Under the pieces are notes generated by a model. The model had not been told where the DNA came from. It ran no database searches and worked only from the letters and a program-made list of their open reading frames with translations. The translations under genes and the position numbers were made by a program. Of a stretch of 64,000 nucleotides of DNA, positions 31,884-42,929 are shown piece after piece. Position 1 is the first letter of the stretch, and each line of letters starts with the position of its first letter. Origin of the DNA: Orientallactaga sibirica (Eukaryota > Chordata > Mammalia > Rodentia > Dipodidae); the NCBI GenBank assembly GCA_036365145.1, contig JAEOAD010000699.1, positions 10,513,001-10,577,000 on the forward strand, given 5' to 3'.

Positions 31884-32159
31884 TTGTTGTTTTTATTTCA
31901 TGGCCATATCATTTGCCTGTGACATCTCAAATGGGATAAGAATCTGGGATCCTCTCCCAGCCACTCCTGGCTCCCTGTGAGGAATATCCTTCACATTTCA
32001 TTAGACCTATGGGCTGCCATCTGGATCCTGTTGACCTTGATCTTGAACAGACAGAGGAGGTAGGTGAGCAGAAGGAGATGGATAATGCTGCTCCTTGCCA
32101 CACACAGGCCTGTCTGAGTCCCAGAGACAGAGAAAGGAGAGGAGCTTGGCCTCAAGCTG

Positions 32160-32360
32160 CCACTGGCTCACATTCAAATCTGGGCTCTGCCATTTGCTGT
32201 GTCATTTTTGGCAAATTACTCCACCTCTCTGTGCCCCAGTTTCTTCTCTCATTAAGTAGGTTCACTAAATCTTATTTTAAGATTCTCTGGGAGGATTAAA
32301 TAGGGCATGAGATGCAAGCACTCAGCCAGGGCTCAGCACACAGTAAGGCTTCAGGAAATG
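32160..32360 (+). repeat. MIR SINE
   Basis: Nearly full sense MIR: TCTGGGCTCTGCCATTTGC, GGCAAATTACTCCACCTCTC, CCCAGTTTCTTC, AGGATTAAATAGGGCATGAG and CAGCACACAGTAAGGC in consensus order. Confidence 0.8.
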
Positions 32361-32469
32361 TCAGCAAAAAATGAATAAAAATTCAAAGCTGCCTGTTGTG
32401 GTCCTGTGGGATTTTACTTTTTTTTTTTTTTTTCAAATTTAAGTTATTTTATTTTTTTTTTTTTTTTTA

Positions 32470-32671
32470 TTTTAGAGAGAGGGAGAATTGGCATACCAAG
32501 GCCTCAGCCACTGAAATTGAACTTCCGATGCTTGAGCCACCTAGTGGGCATGTGTGATTTTGTGCTTGCCTCACCTTTGTGCATCTGGCTTACTTGGGAT
32601 CTGGAGAGTCCAACATGGGTTCTTAGGCTTTGCAGGCAAGTGCCTTACCTGCTAAGCTACCTCTCTAGCCC
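32470..32671 (-). repeat. tRNA-derived SINE, long-insert variant
   Basis: Antisense copy with two T-rich blocks at its tail side (32418-32469). It carries the same extra internal segment as 433-664 (GGGCATGTGTGATTTTGTGC...). Confidence 0.88.
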
Positions 32672-33059
32672 GGGTTTTACCTTTTAATTGGGAATCACTG
32701 GATGTTGAGAACAGAACAGGTCTTCAGGAGTAGTTTTCCCCCAGCTCACCTGACTTAGAACCACTTTTTCTATATTGCTGGTAGGTGGCCACCCATTCCT
32801 GCTAGGACTTACCTCAAAAAAGCAAATTCATCATTTCACGAAGCAACCCTTCCTGCCATCTGTTCTGGAGGAGTTTTCCTTGCATTGAGCTGAAATCTAT
32901 GTCTCTTACAACTTTGACATGCAAGCTTTCGTTTCATTCTCTGTCTGCTCTATTCTCTCTTCTGCTTGGTAGCTTTCTGCATGTTTGATACAGTATACTT
33001 CCCATTTTGGTCAATTGGTCATTTAGGTTCTTGTTATAAGCCACCCAATGCTGACCACT
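32672..33059. other. Unassigned sequence
   Basis: Nothing recognised. Confidence 0.25.
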
Positions 33060-33214
33060 TTTTGTTGTTGTTGTCTTGAGGTAGAGTCTTGCTCTAGCCC
33101 AGGCTGACCTAGAATTCACTATTGTACTTTCAGGCTAGGCTAGAACCCACAGCGATCCTCCTACCTCAGCCTCCCAAGTGCTGAGATTAAAGGCATGCAC
33201 CACCATGCCCAACC
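33060..33214 (-). repeat. B1 SINE
   Basis: Antisense B1 with TTG-repeat tail complement. Flanks CTGACCAC (33051-33058) and CTGAACAC (33214-33221) resemble a diverged target duplication. Confidence 0.9.
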
Positions 33215-33434
33215 TGAACACCTGGTATAGCAGGAGATACATTTTCATGTGTTTACCTTTTTAATTCTTGGTACCTTGTAAATGAATCATCCTTCCATTT
33301 CATCCATTGCTTCAGTAGAACCTACTCCCTCTATCCCATTTCTCAGGCCCAGAGATGGCATGTGGCCCACAGGCATCTATCACCCTGGCTGCAGTGATTG
33401 GCTTTGAAATTGTTGCTGGTGGTAGCGGTCCAGA

Positions 33435-34090
33435 CTAGGTGTTGCCAGGTTCTTGGCATTTTTGTTTGAAGAACTGAAAACTCACACACAGCAAAACAGG
33501 AAGGAGTTTTATTTAAAGAGATAGCACAGAATTGGATACACTGCAAGGGAGCAGTGGGCTACTTGAATTAGAGTGCCCACAAGCAGCTGGTTACTGGTTG
33601 AGGCTCCATTTTATGGGGTCTTAGAGGAAGAGAAGTTGTTTGCTAGCATAATCCTCTGTTTTGATTGGCAGACTTTAGTTATGCAAACCTTTCTGTGCTG
33701 CTCATGTCCTTTCCTATGCTGTATCTTATTTTAATTATATATATCCCAATCATGCATAGTCATACAAAGGAGATCTTCCCTAAAAGTTCATTCAAGGATT
33801 CTGTTTGACTTATTGTGTATGTACCCCAAATTGATTCAGGCTAGATAGATTCCTTGCCTCTAGTTCCCAGATGTGTTCTGGGACATGTTTGAATGGAAAA
33901 TAACCACAAAAAAGGGAGTTGCAAAGGGGTTACTAAAGAAGGAGAATTCTATCTCATTGAGTGTACATGTAGCTTTATCCAAGTGGAGGTTGCAGGTTTA
34001 TTGGGACCATTGTTAGGAAAGAGGTGTGCCTAAGCCAAGCAAAGTCTCAGGTTGTTGAGCCTCAAAATCAGGAGACAACTCAGGCTTCCC
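33435..34090 (-). mobile_element. ERV-type solo LTR
   Basis: Read on the minus strand, it shows a plausible U3, a TATA-like CCATAAAA near 33614-33621, then a CTTTAAATAAAAC polyadenylation block near 33508-33520 and a short U5-like end. This order is the regulatory layout of a retroviral LTR. No internal gag/pol is visible. Family and exact edges are unknown to me. Confidence 0.5.
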
Positions 34091-34349
34091 CAACATGAGA
34101 GTTTCCCAGAGAACCTTTTTGTAACTACAGGAAGAGATGTGTTCTTTTCTTTGGGATCAATATCTAAGTGTCCATATTTGCCAACACATGAGGGGAGTTA
34201 GGTCTAGAGTTCAACAAAGATACCTTCCTACTGACACATTCTCCACTCAGGACCTGAAACTCTCATGCTTTAAATATCCCACTTACACAGACTTATTGTG
34301 CCCACCCCGTCTCATGCTAATTTGTGTTGGTTTTCTGTCACCTGCACAC

Positions 34350-34800
34350 TAAGGTATCTTGGTTTATCCAAGTTCCTTCAAAAGGACTCAAGGGACTTCT
34401 TATCACTTCTCTGTGCACCCTAGTTGTCCTCTTATGGCCACTAATTATTTTGTCTTTGTTGGCACAGAGAATATCTATTCATTCTTAGCATGCCTTGGAC
34501 CTCAGAGATAGGGAAGGAAGTCAGAGCAAGCTGTCAGCAGAGTTAGTTTCTCCCGAGCCTCTATCTTGCTTATAGATGGCTACCTTCCTTTGTCTCCCCA
34601 CAATCTTCCTCTGTGTGTGCCATTGTCCCAATATTTTCATATATCAACACCAGTCATCACAGTTTAGGATGTGCTCTAAGGACCTCAGTGAACCTTAATT
34701 ATCTCTTTAAAACCCCACTTCCAAATCTAGTCACATCCTAAGATACTGCGGGTTAGGATTTCAACATACAAATGTTAGAGGGATCAGTTCAGCCCATAAC
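34350..34800 (-). mobile_element. MLT1-type LTR
   Basis: Ends at TCAGTTCAGCCCATAACAC (34782-34800), the antisense MLT1 5' terminus, preceded by AGTCACATCC and GAACCTTAATTATCTC. Sequence near 34520-34640 matches the antisense of the MLT1 3' half in order. Confidence 0.7.
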
Positions 34801-35454
34801 ACTCAACAACAATAAAAAAAAAAAAATGGATGCTGTAGTCAACTACCAATTGTGCAACTTTTAGAAAACTTAGAACACTTGATAGATTCCATTTCTCTTT
34901 GATATAGGATAAATGAGCCATCTTCATCCTCATCAGAATGGGTAAAAACAAAGCAGGATAATGGATGTGTTTCTGCAGGAACACCTCAGGTATGTTGGCT
35001 GAGAGAAGTGAGGAACCACTGTCCTAAGTAGATCAGGCTTGCCTGGGCTGAGAAGCCAATGGAAGCCTAGACCTCATCCTTTCTCAGTTTGGTATGTATG
35101 TCCTTCATGGGATCTGGCAAGGCTAGACCACTCTTCCTTAATGAAAGCCCCTCTCTAGGTAGCTTTGCCAAGTAAGTTCAGTTCTAGGTATGGTCATATT
35201 TGACAAGTGCCAAGGTGGAAAAATAAGGAAAGAAAGGGCATGGATCCTGTCTTTGACCTTGAACAATGCTTTGCACTTTGGAAAACTGCCCAGAAAAAAA
35301 ATAATTGAATGCTGCACAGCACTGACATTTATTTTATACAACACAATAGAGTGCTTTTATTTTTAAAACTGCAATTGATAATTGAATGGAAATGAAGGGC
35401 ATTTGGGCCATTTTAATGTGCCGTGGAAGATACCCAGATAAAAGAATCTTATCA
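34801..35454. other. Unassigned sequence
   Basis: Nothing recognised; has an A run near 34813-34825. Confidence 0.25.
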
Positions 35455-35832
35455 CTATAGTTTGAAGTATCATACATTGGAGGTGTGGTTCCCTGTTCCA
35501 ATGTTATTAAACAGTGGATAGTGCTTGGGGAAAGTGAATGGATCTTGAGGGCTCTGACTTCAGGAATGGATTAATCACTTCACAGATTTCTAATATGATT
35601 ATTATATTTGTTGGGAGAAGGTGAAAAGTAAGGGGAAGCAGGTCCCTGAAGGAGTGCCTTAGAAAGATATTACATCCCTTTCCCCTTCTTTTGTCTTCTG
35701 TGCTTCCTGGGAATCCTCTTTGCCACATGCTCCTGATGCCATATTGATCTGCCTCACCTCAGGCAAAGCCACATGTCTATTTGACCTTGTTCTGACACTA
35801 AGTTGTTCTTTAGGTATTTGTGTCAGTGATGA
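35455..35832 (+). mobile_element. MaLR-like solo LTR
   Basis: ATAGTTTGAAGTATCATAC start, GGATCTTGAGGGCTCTGAC, AATGGATTAATC, CTTCCTGGGAATCC, CCTCACCTCAGGCAAAGCC and AAGTTGTTCTTTAGGTATTTGTG end. Same family as 25725-26113. Confidence 0.65.
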
Positions 35833-35879
35833 AATACCTTTCATTATAATGCATCTATAGGTATATACTTTCTTTCTTG

Positions 35880-36211
35880 GTGTGTGTGCATTGTTTGTAT
35901 GTGTATGTGTTCGAGGGTGGATGGGAGCATTATGCTTTGGCATACATATGGAGGCCAAGGGATGACTTTTGGTCTTCACCTTCCACCTCCTTTGAGGCTG
36001 GGTCTCATGTTCCTCATTGCTGCGTCTACTAGGCTAGCTGGCCTCTGAGCTTCCAGAAGATTCTCCTGTCTCTGCCTCCCTTCTCACCCGTAAGTGTGGC
36101 TGGGATTACAAATGACTGCCGTGGTGTCTTTTACATGGATTCTGGGGTTCCAAACTCAGTTACTCATGTTGGCATGACAAGAGCTTTATCCACTGAACTA
36201 TGCCCCCAGCA
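35880..36211 (-). repeat. B4-type SINE
   Basis: Antisense: GT-rich tail, ATGGAGGCCAAGGGATGAC, B1-like body (GGCTGGGTCTCATGTTCC, GTCTCTGCCTCCC), tRNA/ID-like head to 36211. Confidence 0.75.
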
Positions 36212-36474
36212 CTGTGTCTATAGTTTAGAAGTCAACTGCCTGCCACTATTTTGTTGTAAAGACATTCTACTTTTCATGGTGAAACAACACTGCCCAGAGG
36301 GCCAAGAAGAGCAGAAAGAACAGAACCATGTTACTTCTGTTTCTTCATTCACATCACTGGATCTTTGAGCTCATGCTCATTTGGAGACATGACACTTGCT
36401 CTATCTTTGTTGGGACTCCTTTTCTCTCATATCATCCAGTGCTTATTTTCATCATCCAGGTTTCAGCTTACATG

Positions 36475-36845
36475 CTATAGCAGTTATTTTCTCATGGCTG
36501 GGACCAAATATCTGAGCAGAAGCAGCCTATGGAAGGTAAGGGTTATTTTCACTTACAGTTTTGAGGGGAAGTTTCATTATGGCAGAGAAACCATAGCAGG
36601 CTAAGCAGCTGGGTGTCATATCTTGTTACTTCAGCAGGGAGGAAGCAACAGGAGTGAGCTTTTGCTCCACTCACAGGGGCTAATTTAATAAAATGTCAAA
36701 GATCTTCCTCCCATTCCTGCCCCCATGACATATCTCCTCCTGTAAGGCTCTATGTCTCCAAGGGTCCACCAGCTTGGGATTCAACATGAAGTTTAATTAC
36801 AAACCCACGGGGCTATAGGAGACATTTTATTTCAAACCACCACAG
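36475..36845 (-). mobile_element. MaLR-like LTR fragment
   Basis: Antisense LTR related to 24610-24950 (TTTTCTCATGGCTGGGACC, ACAGTTTTGAGGGGAAG, TTCATTATGGCAGAG), ending near GAGACATTTTATTTCAAACC. Confidence 0.5.
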
Positions 36846-37234
36846 AAGCCAAACATCCTCAGAGAGACTCTCCCATTCCTCACTCCTATTCCATCCTGAT
36901 TCGATTTAGGTGAGTCTTCAAGTGTGGTCCCCAGACTGGCAGCATCTGCTTTACGTGGAGCTTATAAGACATGCACATTCCCAGACCCATTCCATACCTA
37001 CTTGGCCAGGGACTCCAACAACGGGTCTAGTTGTATGTGATTCCATAGCCTGTCAGCTGATGTCATGTACAATCAAGTTTAGGACCACTGTTCTGCCTCA
37101 TTCCTTGACTGATTTATTCAAAGCTCTAATTACTTTCAATGGTTATTTGGTATATTGGTACATTTCTTGTTCCTTTGCCAGTAAGAGAATCAAAGAGTCA
37201 TCATGTGAGTGGAAACCTCTTTGGCCTTGATCTT
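36846..37234. other. Unassigned sequence
   Basis: ACTGGCAGCATCTGC...ATTCCCAGACCC (36932-36986) has the look of an old DNA-transposon (MER5/Charlie-like) fragment, but I cannot delimit it. Confidence 0.3.
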
Positions 37235-37310
37235 TGCTATAGGCCTAGCAGTGCCTGGCATCATGAAGACTTTATAACTACTGGTGGAATGAATAAATGA
37301 ATGGCAAGAT
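37235..37310 (+). repeat. L2/MIR 3' end fragment
   Basis: CCTAGCAGTGCCTGGCATCATG then GGTGGAATGAATAAATGAATG follows the L2 3' terminus. Confidence 0.6.
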
Positions 37311-37329
37311 GGAGAGACAATATAAGTTG

Positions 37330-37495
37330 AGATCCTAGAATTAGCCTGGGTTAAACCCCCAACTGTGTCACTTGCCAACCATGGGACCAAGTTATTTGAG
37401 CTTCCTAAGACAGTTTCTTACTCTATAAGTGGGAAGTGGCTGAAAGACCAAATGTAATCCATGTAAAGTACTTCATAGATAATGAATAAAAGTAC
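37330..37495 (+). repeat. MIR SINE
   Basis: GGTTAAACCCCCAACTGTGTCACTTGCCAACC...CAAGTTATTTGAGC...TTTCTTACTCTATAAGTGGG...GTAAAGTACTTCATAG in MIR order, sense. Confidence 0.7.
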
Positions 37496-39319
37496 TGGTT
37501 TCAGCCAGTTCTCTCCTTCCTACAGTTGCACAGGCATAGACTGCTCCCCAGGGGACCAACAGATTCAAAGAAGAATGTGAGGCATAGACACAAAGAAGAT
37601 GACAAACAGGAAGAAGGAAGTCATTTGTATACAGTAGGAAAGGTGGGTGCAAGGTAAACCGTCTTGGGAGCTCCAGGAGAAATGTGTGTGAATAAACAGA
37701 ATCTTTCCTAAATGAAGCCTAATGAACTTGGCAAAAGATGACCTCCTATAGTTGTGAGAATCAAACATGTGATCCTGAGATGACCGGGAGGCTCTGGAAA
37801 GTTCTGAAGGGCACACTTTCAATTTTCATTGTTCCTCCCATGAATTTATCCCTTCTAGAATAGGCACAAGGTTCTGTGTGCTTTCCTCAAGTTATTTGCC
37901 ATTTAAAGCAGTGAAGACACTTGCTTCCTGCCCTCTTTAGTATTCTTTTTCACTCAAAAAGACAGCTTCCAGCTCAGGGCTGACTACATTTAAAGATCCT
38001 TAAGACTGTTATTCTCCATGGCAACTAGAGGACTAGATGAGTGGAGAGCTTTACCCGAATCCCAGGTTTCTCTGTATCTTCAAATTTATCTCAATTACCG
38101 AAGGAAAGTGGCATGATGTAAACAGCAGCTTCCTTTTCTTTCTGAATTCCAAGGCCTGATATGGTATGTTTGGGTAAAAACTAGAGCAATGTGTCCTAAT
38201 TTAACAAAACTCACAGAACACAAAAATACAATATACAAAGGTTGAATTTAGGCTATGACTCCTTCCCTCCCTTCTTTCTTCCTACAACCCTTTCTTTCCC
38301 AAAGGATTTGAAACGGTATGCCTTTCATTAGCTCAGTTTCCCTGACTAGTGCATTTAAAATGTATTTTACACAAACTAGGCAGTATTGTGGCATACACAA
38401 GGAGACCTAGGAGAAACAGCCTTCATCCTAAGCTTGGTGGAAGGATGCTGAGTGTTCCCATGGCAACATAAGGAAGGATTCCCTTCTGCTCTCTGAGTTC
38501 TTCTCCAACCACAACTCTCTGGAGATGGGATCAATTAGGACCAGTTTGTCTCTAGGTATAAACCCAAGCATCCTTGAATCCTTAGTGCCAGCTCCTGAAA
38601 TTGGTGTAGGGGAGGGTGCATCTGACAGGGGACTTCTTCCTGGGGTCATCTTTGAAGTTTTGCTAAATGCTAAATTGTTTGCGTAGATTAATATAATAAT
38701 AGCTTAAGTTTCTGCCCTGTTCCACAATGCAACCAGCAAGTTGTTCCAAAGAAGATCCATGGATGTGAACCTTGGGGTCAGAAGGCCAGAGACCATGATA
38801 AGCTAGCCAAGTCAGTTTCAGCCACTCCCACTCGCCTTCTGTAATCCTAGCCCTGTGTTGGGGACCTGGGGAGAGAGGTCGTTCTTACTATTAGGTGCTC
38901 TGACCTCCGTGCTTAGGGCTCATGACCTTTCAAAGACCCATGACAGTATTTCAGGTATGGAAAAAAAAACAACAACAACAACATGTGCTGACTTCTAAAC
39001 ATGAAAATAAAACATTAATATGGAAATAAATATTTGATTAGCAGTGTGTGAAATGTAACCTGATAGCTATCAGTTGACTGAAGACTTATACAGTTACATA
39101 AAAAATAACACCTATTTGAATCCTGAGAAAAAATTTATAACAAAAGTTCAAGTTGGGATTATAAATATTATATGACAAAATGTATATGTTCTGTGGGATA
39201 CTGATGTTGTAGTGGATTTGCTATGAAGTAGATTAGGGGCCCGGGGGCTTTAATGATCTTAAAATGACTGAAGCAGAGTTGGACAGTGCAGTCCTAGACT
39301 TGGTTGGGCCTGATGTCAT
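37496..39319. other. Longest repeat-poor stretch
   Basis: About 1.8 kb with no confident SINE, LTR or L1 signature except a possible MIR near 38765-38850. No credible exon found; short frames lack domains. AAC-rich tract near 38970-38982. Confidence 0.35.
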
Positions 39320-39420
39320 TACTTGGGAACTTTTCCACGTTTAGCAAATTAGTGAAACTCGTGGAGCAATGCTTTCTCATCTGCAAAATGAGTCTAAATG
39401 CAATTGAGGTCATTAATGGT
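39320..39420 (+). repeat. Possible MIR fragment
   Basis: GCAAATTAGTGAAACTCGTGG...TTTCTCATCTGCAAAATGAG resembles the sense MIR core. Confidence 0.45.
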
Positions 39421-40555
39421 CATTTGTAGATGGAGAAGTGTTGCTGAAATATTGATTCATTTTTATTTCTAAAGAATCCAAGGCAAATATACAGAAGTAA
39501 ACAGAAGGGCGTTCTCATTTTATGATCTTACCACCTATAATTGATTTTTCTGTTAGTGATGGCTGCTGAGGGAGCAGGGGTAGGGCAAAGGATTTTTCTC
39601 CTATGCCCCAAAGATTGTGTGATCTTCTGAGCAAAGGAGATTTTCTTTTTATTACACCAGTTGAAAATAGTATGTGTACATCCCTTTCGTTTCTAAACTC
39701 ATCCAAAGAAAGGTCTTAATATGAACAAACACAAAAGAGGCTGCATAATCCAGGTAGTTTAGTAGACTATACTCCCCTCATCAGCCCATCAGTCTGTCTT
39801 GCAGAGGTATCCAGTTAGTAATCCCCAGTCACTGGTATATATTTTCTTGCCCTTCCTCACCAATAGGACCACGTAAAGGTCATGTCAGGTCCATTTCAAG
39901 ACATATCCACTTAGCATGGCTGGTGTCCCTTTCCTGTCTGGAGCCGGCACACTGCAGGACTGTTTGCATGACGGTTGTGAGGCTCTGGGCGAGTGGCCGT
40001 TGGTTGGTAGCATGTCATGGCACTGGCTGAGATCTCTGACTGGAATGGGCTCTATGGCAATGATTCAGGTGGCCTGGTTGTGAGGAAAATGCAGTAAAAG
40101 AGCTCTGTGCTCACACTGATTTATATAACCAGGACCTAATTCAGAGCAGTTCCAACCCTGCAGTTAATTATGGACCATATTATCCAATAAAAAGTATTTT
40201 AAAATTCTAAATCTGGTTAAATTGGAATGTTTTTTTCCCTCCAGAAGTACTCAGGTTTTCTGGATTTACTTAAGCAGCAGAACCTTTTGAGCATTCCTAG
40301 GAGAGGACTTTGTGTTGGGAGTTTGCTGTTCTGGCCTCTTGATTTGGTTGCCTTCCCTGAGGCTCGCTCTGGCTTAATGACCAGCCCTATAGACACCCTG
40401 TGCTCTGGAGTATCAGGCATGTTGGCACCCTCTGCTCTGCCTTAGCCACCCTCCCTGTCACCGGTCTTCCTTAGTTTATGCAGGATTTCTTCTACTCTGG
40501 AGTCAAGAGCCAGTCCTTCTGAAAGCCTTCCCTGGGTTAGCTCAGGCTACAGAGA
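39421..40555. other. Unassigned, repeat-poor sequence
   Basis: No recognised repeats for 1.1 kb. AATAAA at 40188-40193 and a few CpGs near 39940-40000 occur without any gene structure I can support. Confidence 0.3.
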
Positions 40556-40865
40556 CCTTTAATGACTTAGTCTGTCTTCTGTAATTACAACAGAATACCT
40601 GAGATAGGGCATTTAATAAAGGACAAAGACATATTGGCTCATAGTTCTGGCAGTCAAAGAATATGGTGCCAGCACCTGCTCTCTGTCTGGAGAGGAACAC
40701 CCCAGAGATATGCATGGCAGAAAAGTAGAAGGCTACATGGATGGATGGAAAGAGAAGATGAGACAAAGTGGACCACAGACCTGCTTTCATGGCTACTAGC
40801 CCAGACTATCGGGAGCTATAGTCATCCCTTTGAGCTCATTTTAGAGAGGCCAACAATAGACCAAC
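40556..40865 (-). mobile_element. MaLR (MST/MLT1-like) LTR
   Basis: CTTAGTCTGTCTTCTGTAATTACAACAGAATACCTGAG is the family's antisense 3' terminus (40566-40603), followed by ATTGGCTCATAGTTCTGGCAG; it decays to the right. Confidence 0.6.
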
Positions 40866-40940
40866 GTGAAGCCACCAAAATGAAAGGGCTTCCACTTGTC
40901 AGAAGGTAGAGCAAAGATGGCTACCGACCAATTAGATTTT

Positions 40941-41138
40941 TTAAAATATATTTTTATTTATTTATTTAAAAGAGAGAGAGAGAGAGAATGGGTATACCAG
41001 GGCCTCCAGCCACTGCAAACAAACTCCAGTTGCATGTGCCACCAGGTGCATCTGGCTTACATGTGTCATGGAGAGTCGAACCGGGATCATCTGGCTTTAC
41101 AGGCAAACGCCTTAACTGCTAAGCCATCTCTCCAGCCC
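40941..41138 (-). repeat. tRNA-derived SINE at a triple target repeat
   Basis: Antisense copy, full body. Flanked by CCAATTAGATTTT at left (40928-40940) and CAATTAGATTTT at right (41140-41151). The same target appears a third time after the neighbouring B1. Confidence 0.93.
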
Positions 41139-41151
41139 TCAATTAGATTTT

Positions 41152-41318
41152 CTTTTCTCTTTCTTTTTCTTTTGGTTTTTCAAAGTAGGGTTTCACTCTA
41201 GTCCAGGCTGACCTGGAATTCACTATGTAGTCTCAGGGTGTCCTTGAACTCACAGTGATCCTCCTACCTCAGCCTCCTGAGTTCTGGGGTTAAAGGCATG
41301 TGCCACCATGCCCAGCTA
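41152..41318 (-). repeat. B1 SINE at a triple target repeat
   Basis: Antisense B1 with a CT-rich tail complement, between the target copies at 41140-41151 and 41319-41331 (CCAATTAGATTTT). Confidence 0.93.
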
Positions 41319-41339
41319 CCAATTAGATTTTTAAGAGAA

Positions 41340-41420
41340 CATGCATTGGTGCCAGATTCCCAGCACTGGGATCATGAGGAAATTACTCTACCTCTCCAGG
41401 CCTTAGCAACTTGATGTGGA
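41340..41420 (+). repeat. MIR fragment
   Basis: TTCCCAGCACTGGGATCATGAGGAAATTACTCTACCTCTCC resembles the sense MIR centre. Confidence 0.45.
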
Positions 41421-41695
41421 CAAACCTATCAGCTTTGATCATTGTGATCAAAGATGTGAGTAGATGCAAAATGCATGGAATTGAACCGCTGTGTTCTTGT
41501 GGGATCAGTGAACACGACCTGTCTGAAGAAGAGCAGGGACCTCTGGCAAATGCCACCGGTAAGGCCACATGGGGAAGAGCTTGTGCACTGCAGGGGACGG
41601 GTTGAGGCTTTAGTCCTTGGCCAGTGGGAATCCTGAATCATTATTTAAATATTCAAGAGGATGTTTTATCGAAGTTTGTTTTAATAAAAACTATG

Positions 41696-41697
41696 TT

Positions 41698-41753
<56 letters not shown>
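41696..41753. repeat. (CTTT)n microsatellite
   Basis: About 58 bases of pure CTTT, running into a T run (41752-41771) that is the tail complement of the ID element at 41772. Confidence 0.95.
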
Positions 41754-41771
41754 TTTTTTTTTTTTTTTTTT

Positions 41772-41840
41772 GCAGTGCTGGGAATGGAACCCAAAGCTTC
41801 CTGTATGCTAGGCAAGTGCACTGAGCTACACACCCAACCC
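41772..41840 (-). repeat. ID SINE
   Basis: Antisense ID: CAGTGCTGGGAATGGAACCC, CTAGGCAAGTGCACTGAGC, TACACACCCAACCC. Its tail side is the T/CTTT tract. Confidence 0.8.
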
Positions 41841-42094
41841 AGGAGCCATGCCACACACCTCTTTGTACTCTCTACCTGGAATAGCTCCTGATGTGCCATA
41901 AGTACTTGACCAAGAGAACAAGGAAATAAAAGCCTAGAAGATCCTTGAGTCTGAGAACACAACACTGTTGTTGCCTATATTTGACTTGTCCTGCCAAATC
42001 TCTCTGTATGTGTCTACCTTGCACTTCTCCTCAACTCTGACATCCATGAACTCACCACCTGCACTCTGACTTCTGGTCTTTTGTCCTTTCTATT

Positions 42095-42178
42095 CTCCCA
42101 TCCAAGTACTAGGCCTGACCCTGCTTAGCTTCCAAGATCACATGAGATCTGGCACTTCCGAGTCATATGACTGTAGAC
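42095..42178 (-). pseudogene. 5S rRNA retropseudogene, 3'-truncated and tailless
   Basis: Reverse complement matches 5S rRNA from its first base (GTCTAC at 42178) to about base 89 (GGATGGGAG). It keeps GGAAGCTAAGCAGGGTC and TACTTGGATGGGAG, with small deletions in the 5' part and in the CCTGGTTAGT segment, and several C-to-T type changes. The last 30-odd bases of 5S are missing and there is no A-tail. A perfect 14-bp repeat CCTTTCTATTCTCC flanks it at 42085-42098 and 42179-42192, so it was inserted by retrotransposition. Internal promoter parts are damaged; no function expected. Confidence 0.93.
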
Positions 42179-42461
42179 CCTTTCTATTCTCCAATAATGC
42201 TTGACCCTGATGTGATTTATATCAGTTTGAATGACTGCCTTAGAGCTTGCAATGTCAAATGTGTGCTAGTCTCCAGCCACCAGCCTTCCAGTGTGCTAAC
42301 AGCACAGCCTCCCTCTTGCTCACTCATTTTCCCAGGCTCCTGCAGATTGTGAGAAAAGACATTGATTTAGTTGCTAGGGCTCACTAAAACTTAACCCAGT
42401 CTGCCTGCTGTTGGCTCCTTGGTGCTGCTTGGTCCTTCTTTTTCTCTTTCTTTCTTTTCTG

Positions 42462-42533
42462 GTTTTTTTTTTTTTTTTCTTTTTGGTTTTTCAAGGTAGG
42501 GTCTCACTCTAACCCAGGCTGATCTGAAATTCC
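42462..42533 (-). repeat. 5'-truncated B1 SINE
   Basis: Antisense B1 3' half only (tail complement at 42462-42479, then GGTTTTTCAAGGTAGGGTC...CAGGCTGATCTGAAATTCC). It stops where a full copy would continue to its 5' half. Confidence 0.85.
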
Positions 42534-42565
42534 TTTTGTTTTTTGAAGCAGATTTGGAGACTTTT

Positions 42566-42764
42566 TTTAAAGTATTTATTTATTTAGTTAAGAGAGAGAG
42601 AGAGAGAGGGAGAGTGGGCACACCAGGGCCTCCAGCTACTGTAAACGAATTCCAGACTCATATGCCACCCTGTGTATCTGGCTCATATGGGTACTGGGGA
42701 ATCCAACCTAGGTCCTTAGGTTTCAAAGGCAAGCACTTTAACTGCTAAGCCACCTCTCTAGCCC
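42566..42764 (-). repeat. tRNA-derived SINE
   Basis: Antisense full-length copy. Flanks TGGAGACTTTTT (42555-42566) and TGGAGATTTTAT (42765-42776) look like a diverged target duplication. Confidence 0.92.
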
Positions 42765-42929
42765 TGGAGATTTTATTAAAGATATTGTAATATAGACTTA
42801 AGCATGAGGCTTAAGGGGAAAAGAGACATACTCAGAGGGAAAAACATACTCAAGTGTGGGTATGTTCTTCTTTTATTCCCCCTGACTTTTTATTTCTTTT
42901 CACTTAACATTTAAAAATAATTATTATGA

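Noticed and set aside
24510..36604. Two similar small proteins at 24510-24749 and 36365-36604
   Set aside because: The similarity comes from shared MaLR-like LTR sequence at 24610-24950 and 36475-36845, not from a gene family.
41696..41771. Polypyrimidine tract plus AG as a splice acceptor
   Set aside because: It is the CTTT microsatellite and tail of an antisense ID element; no exon follows.
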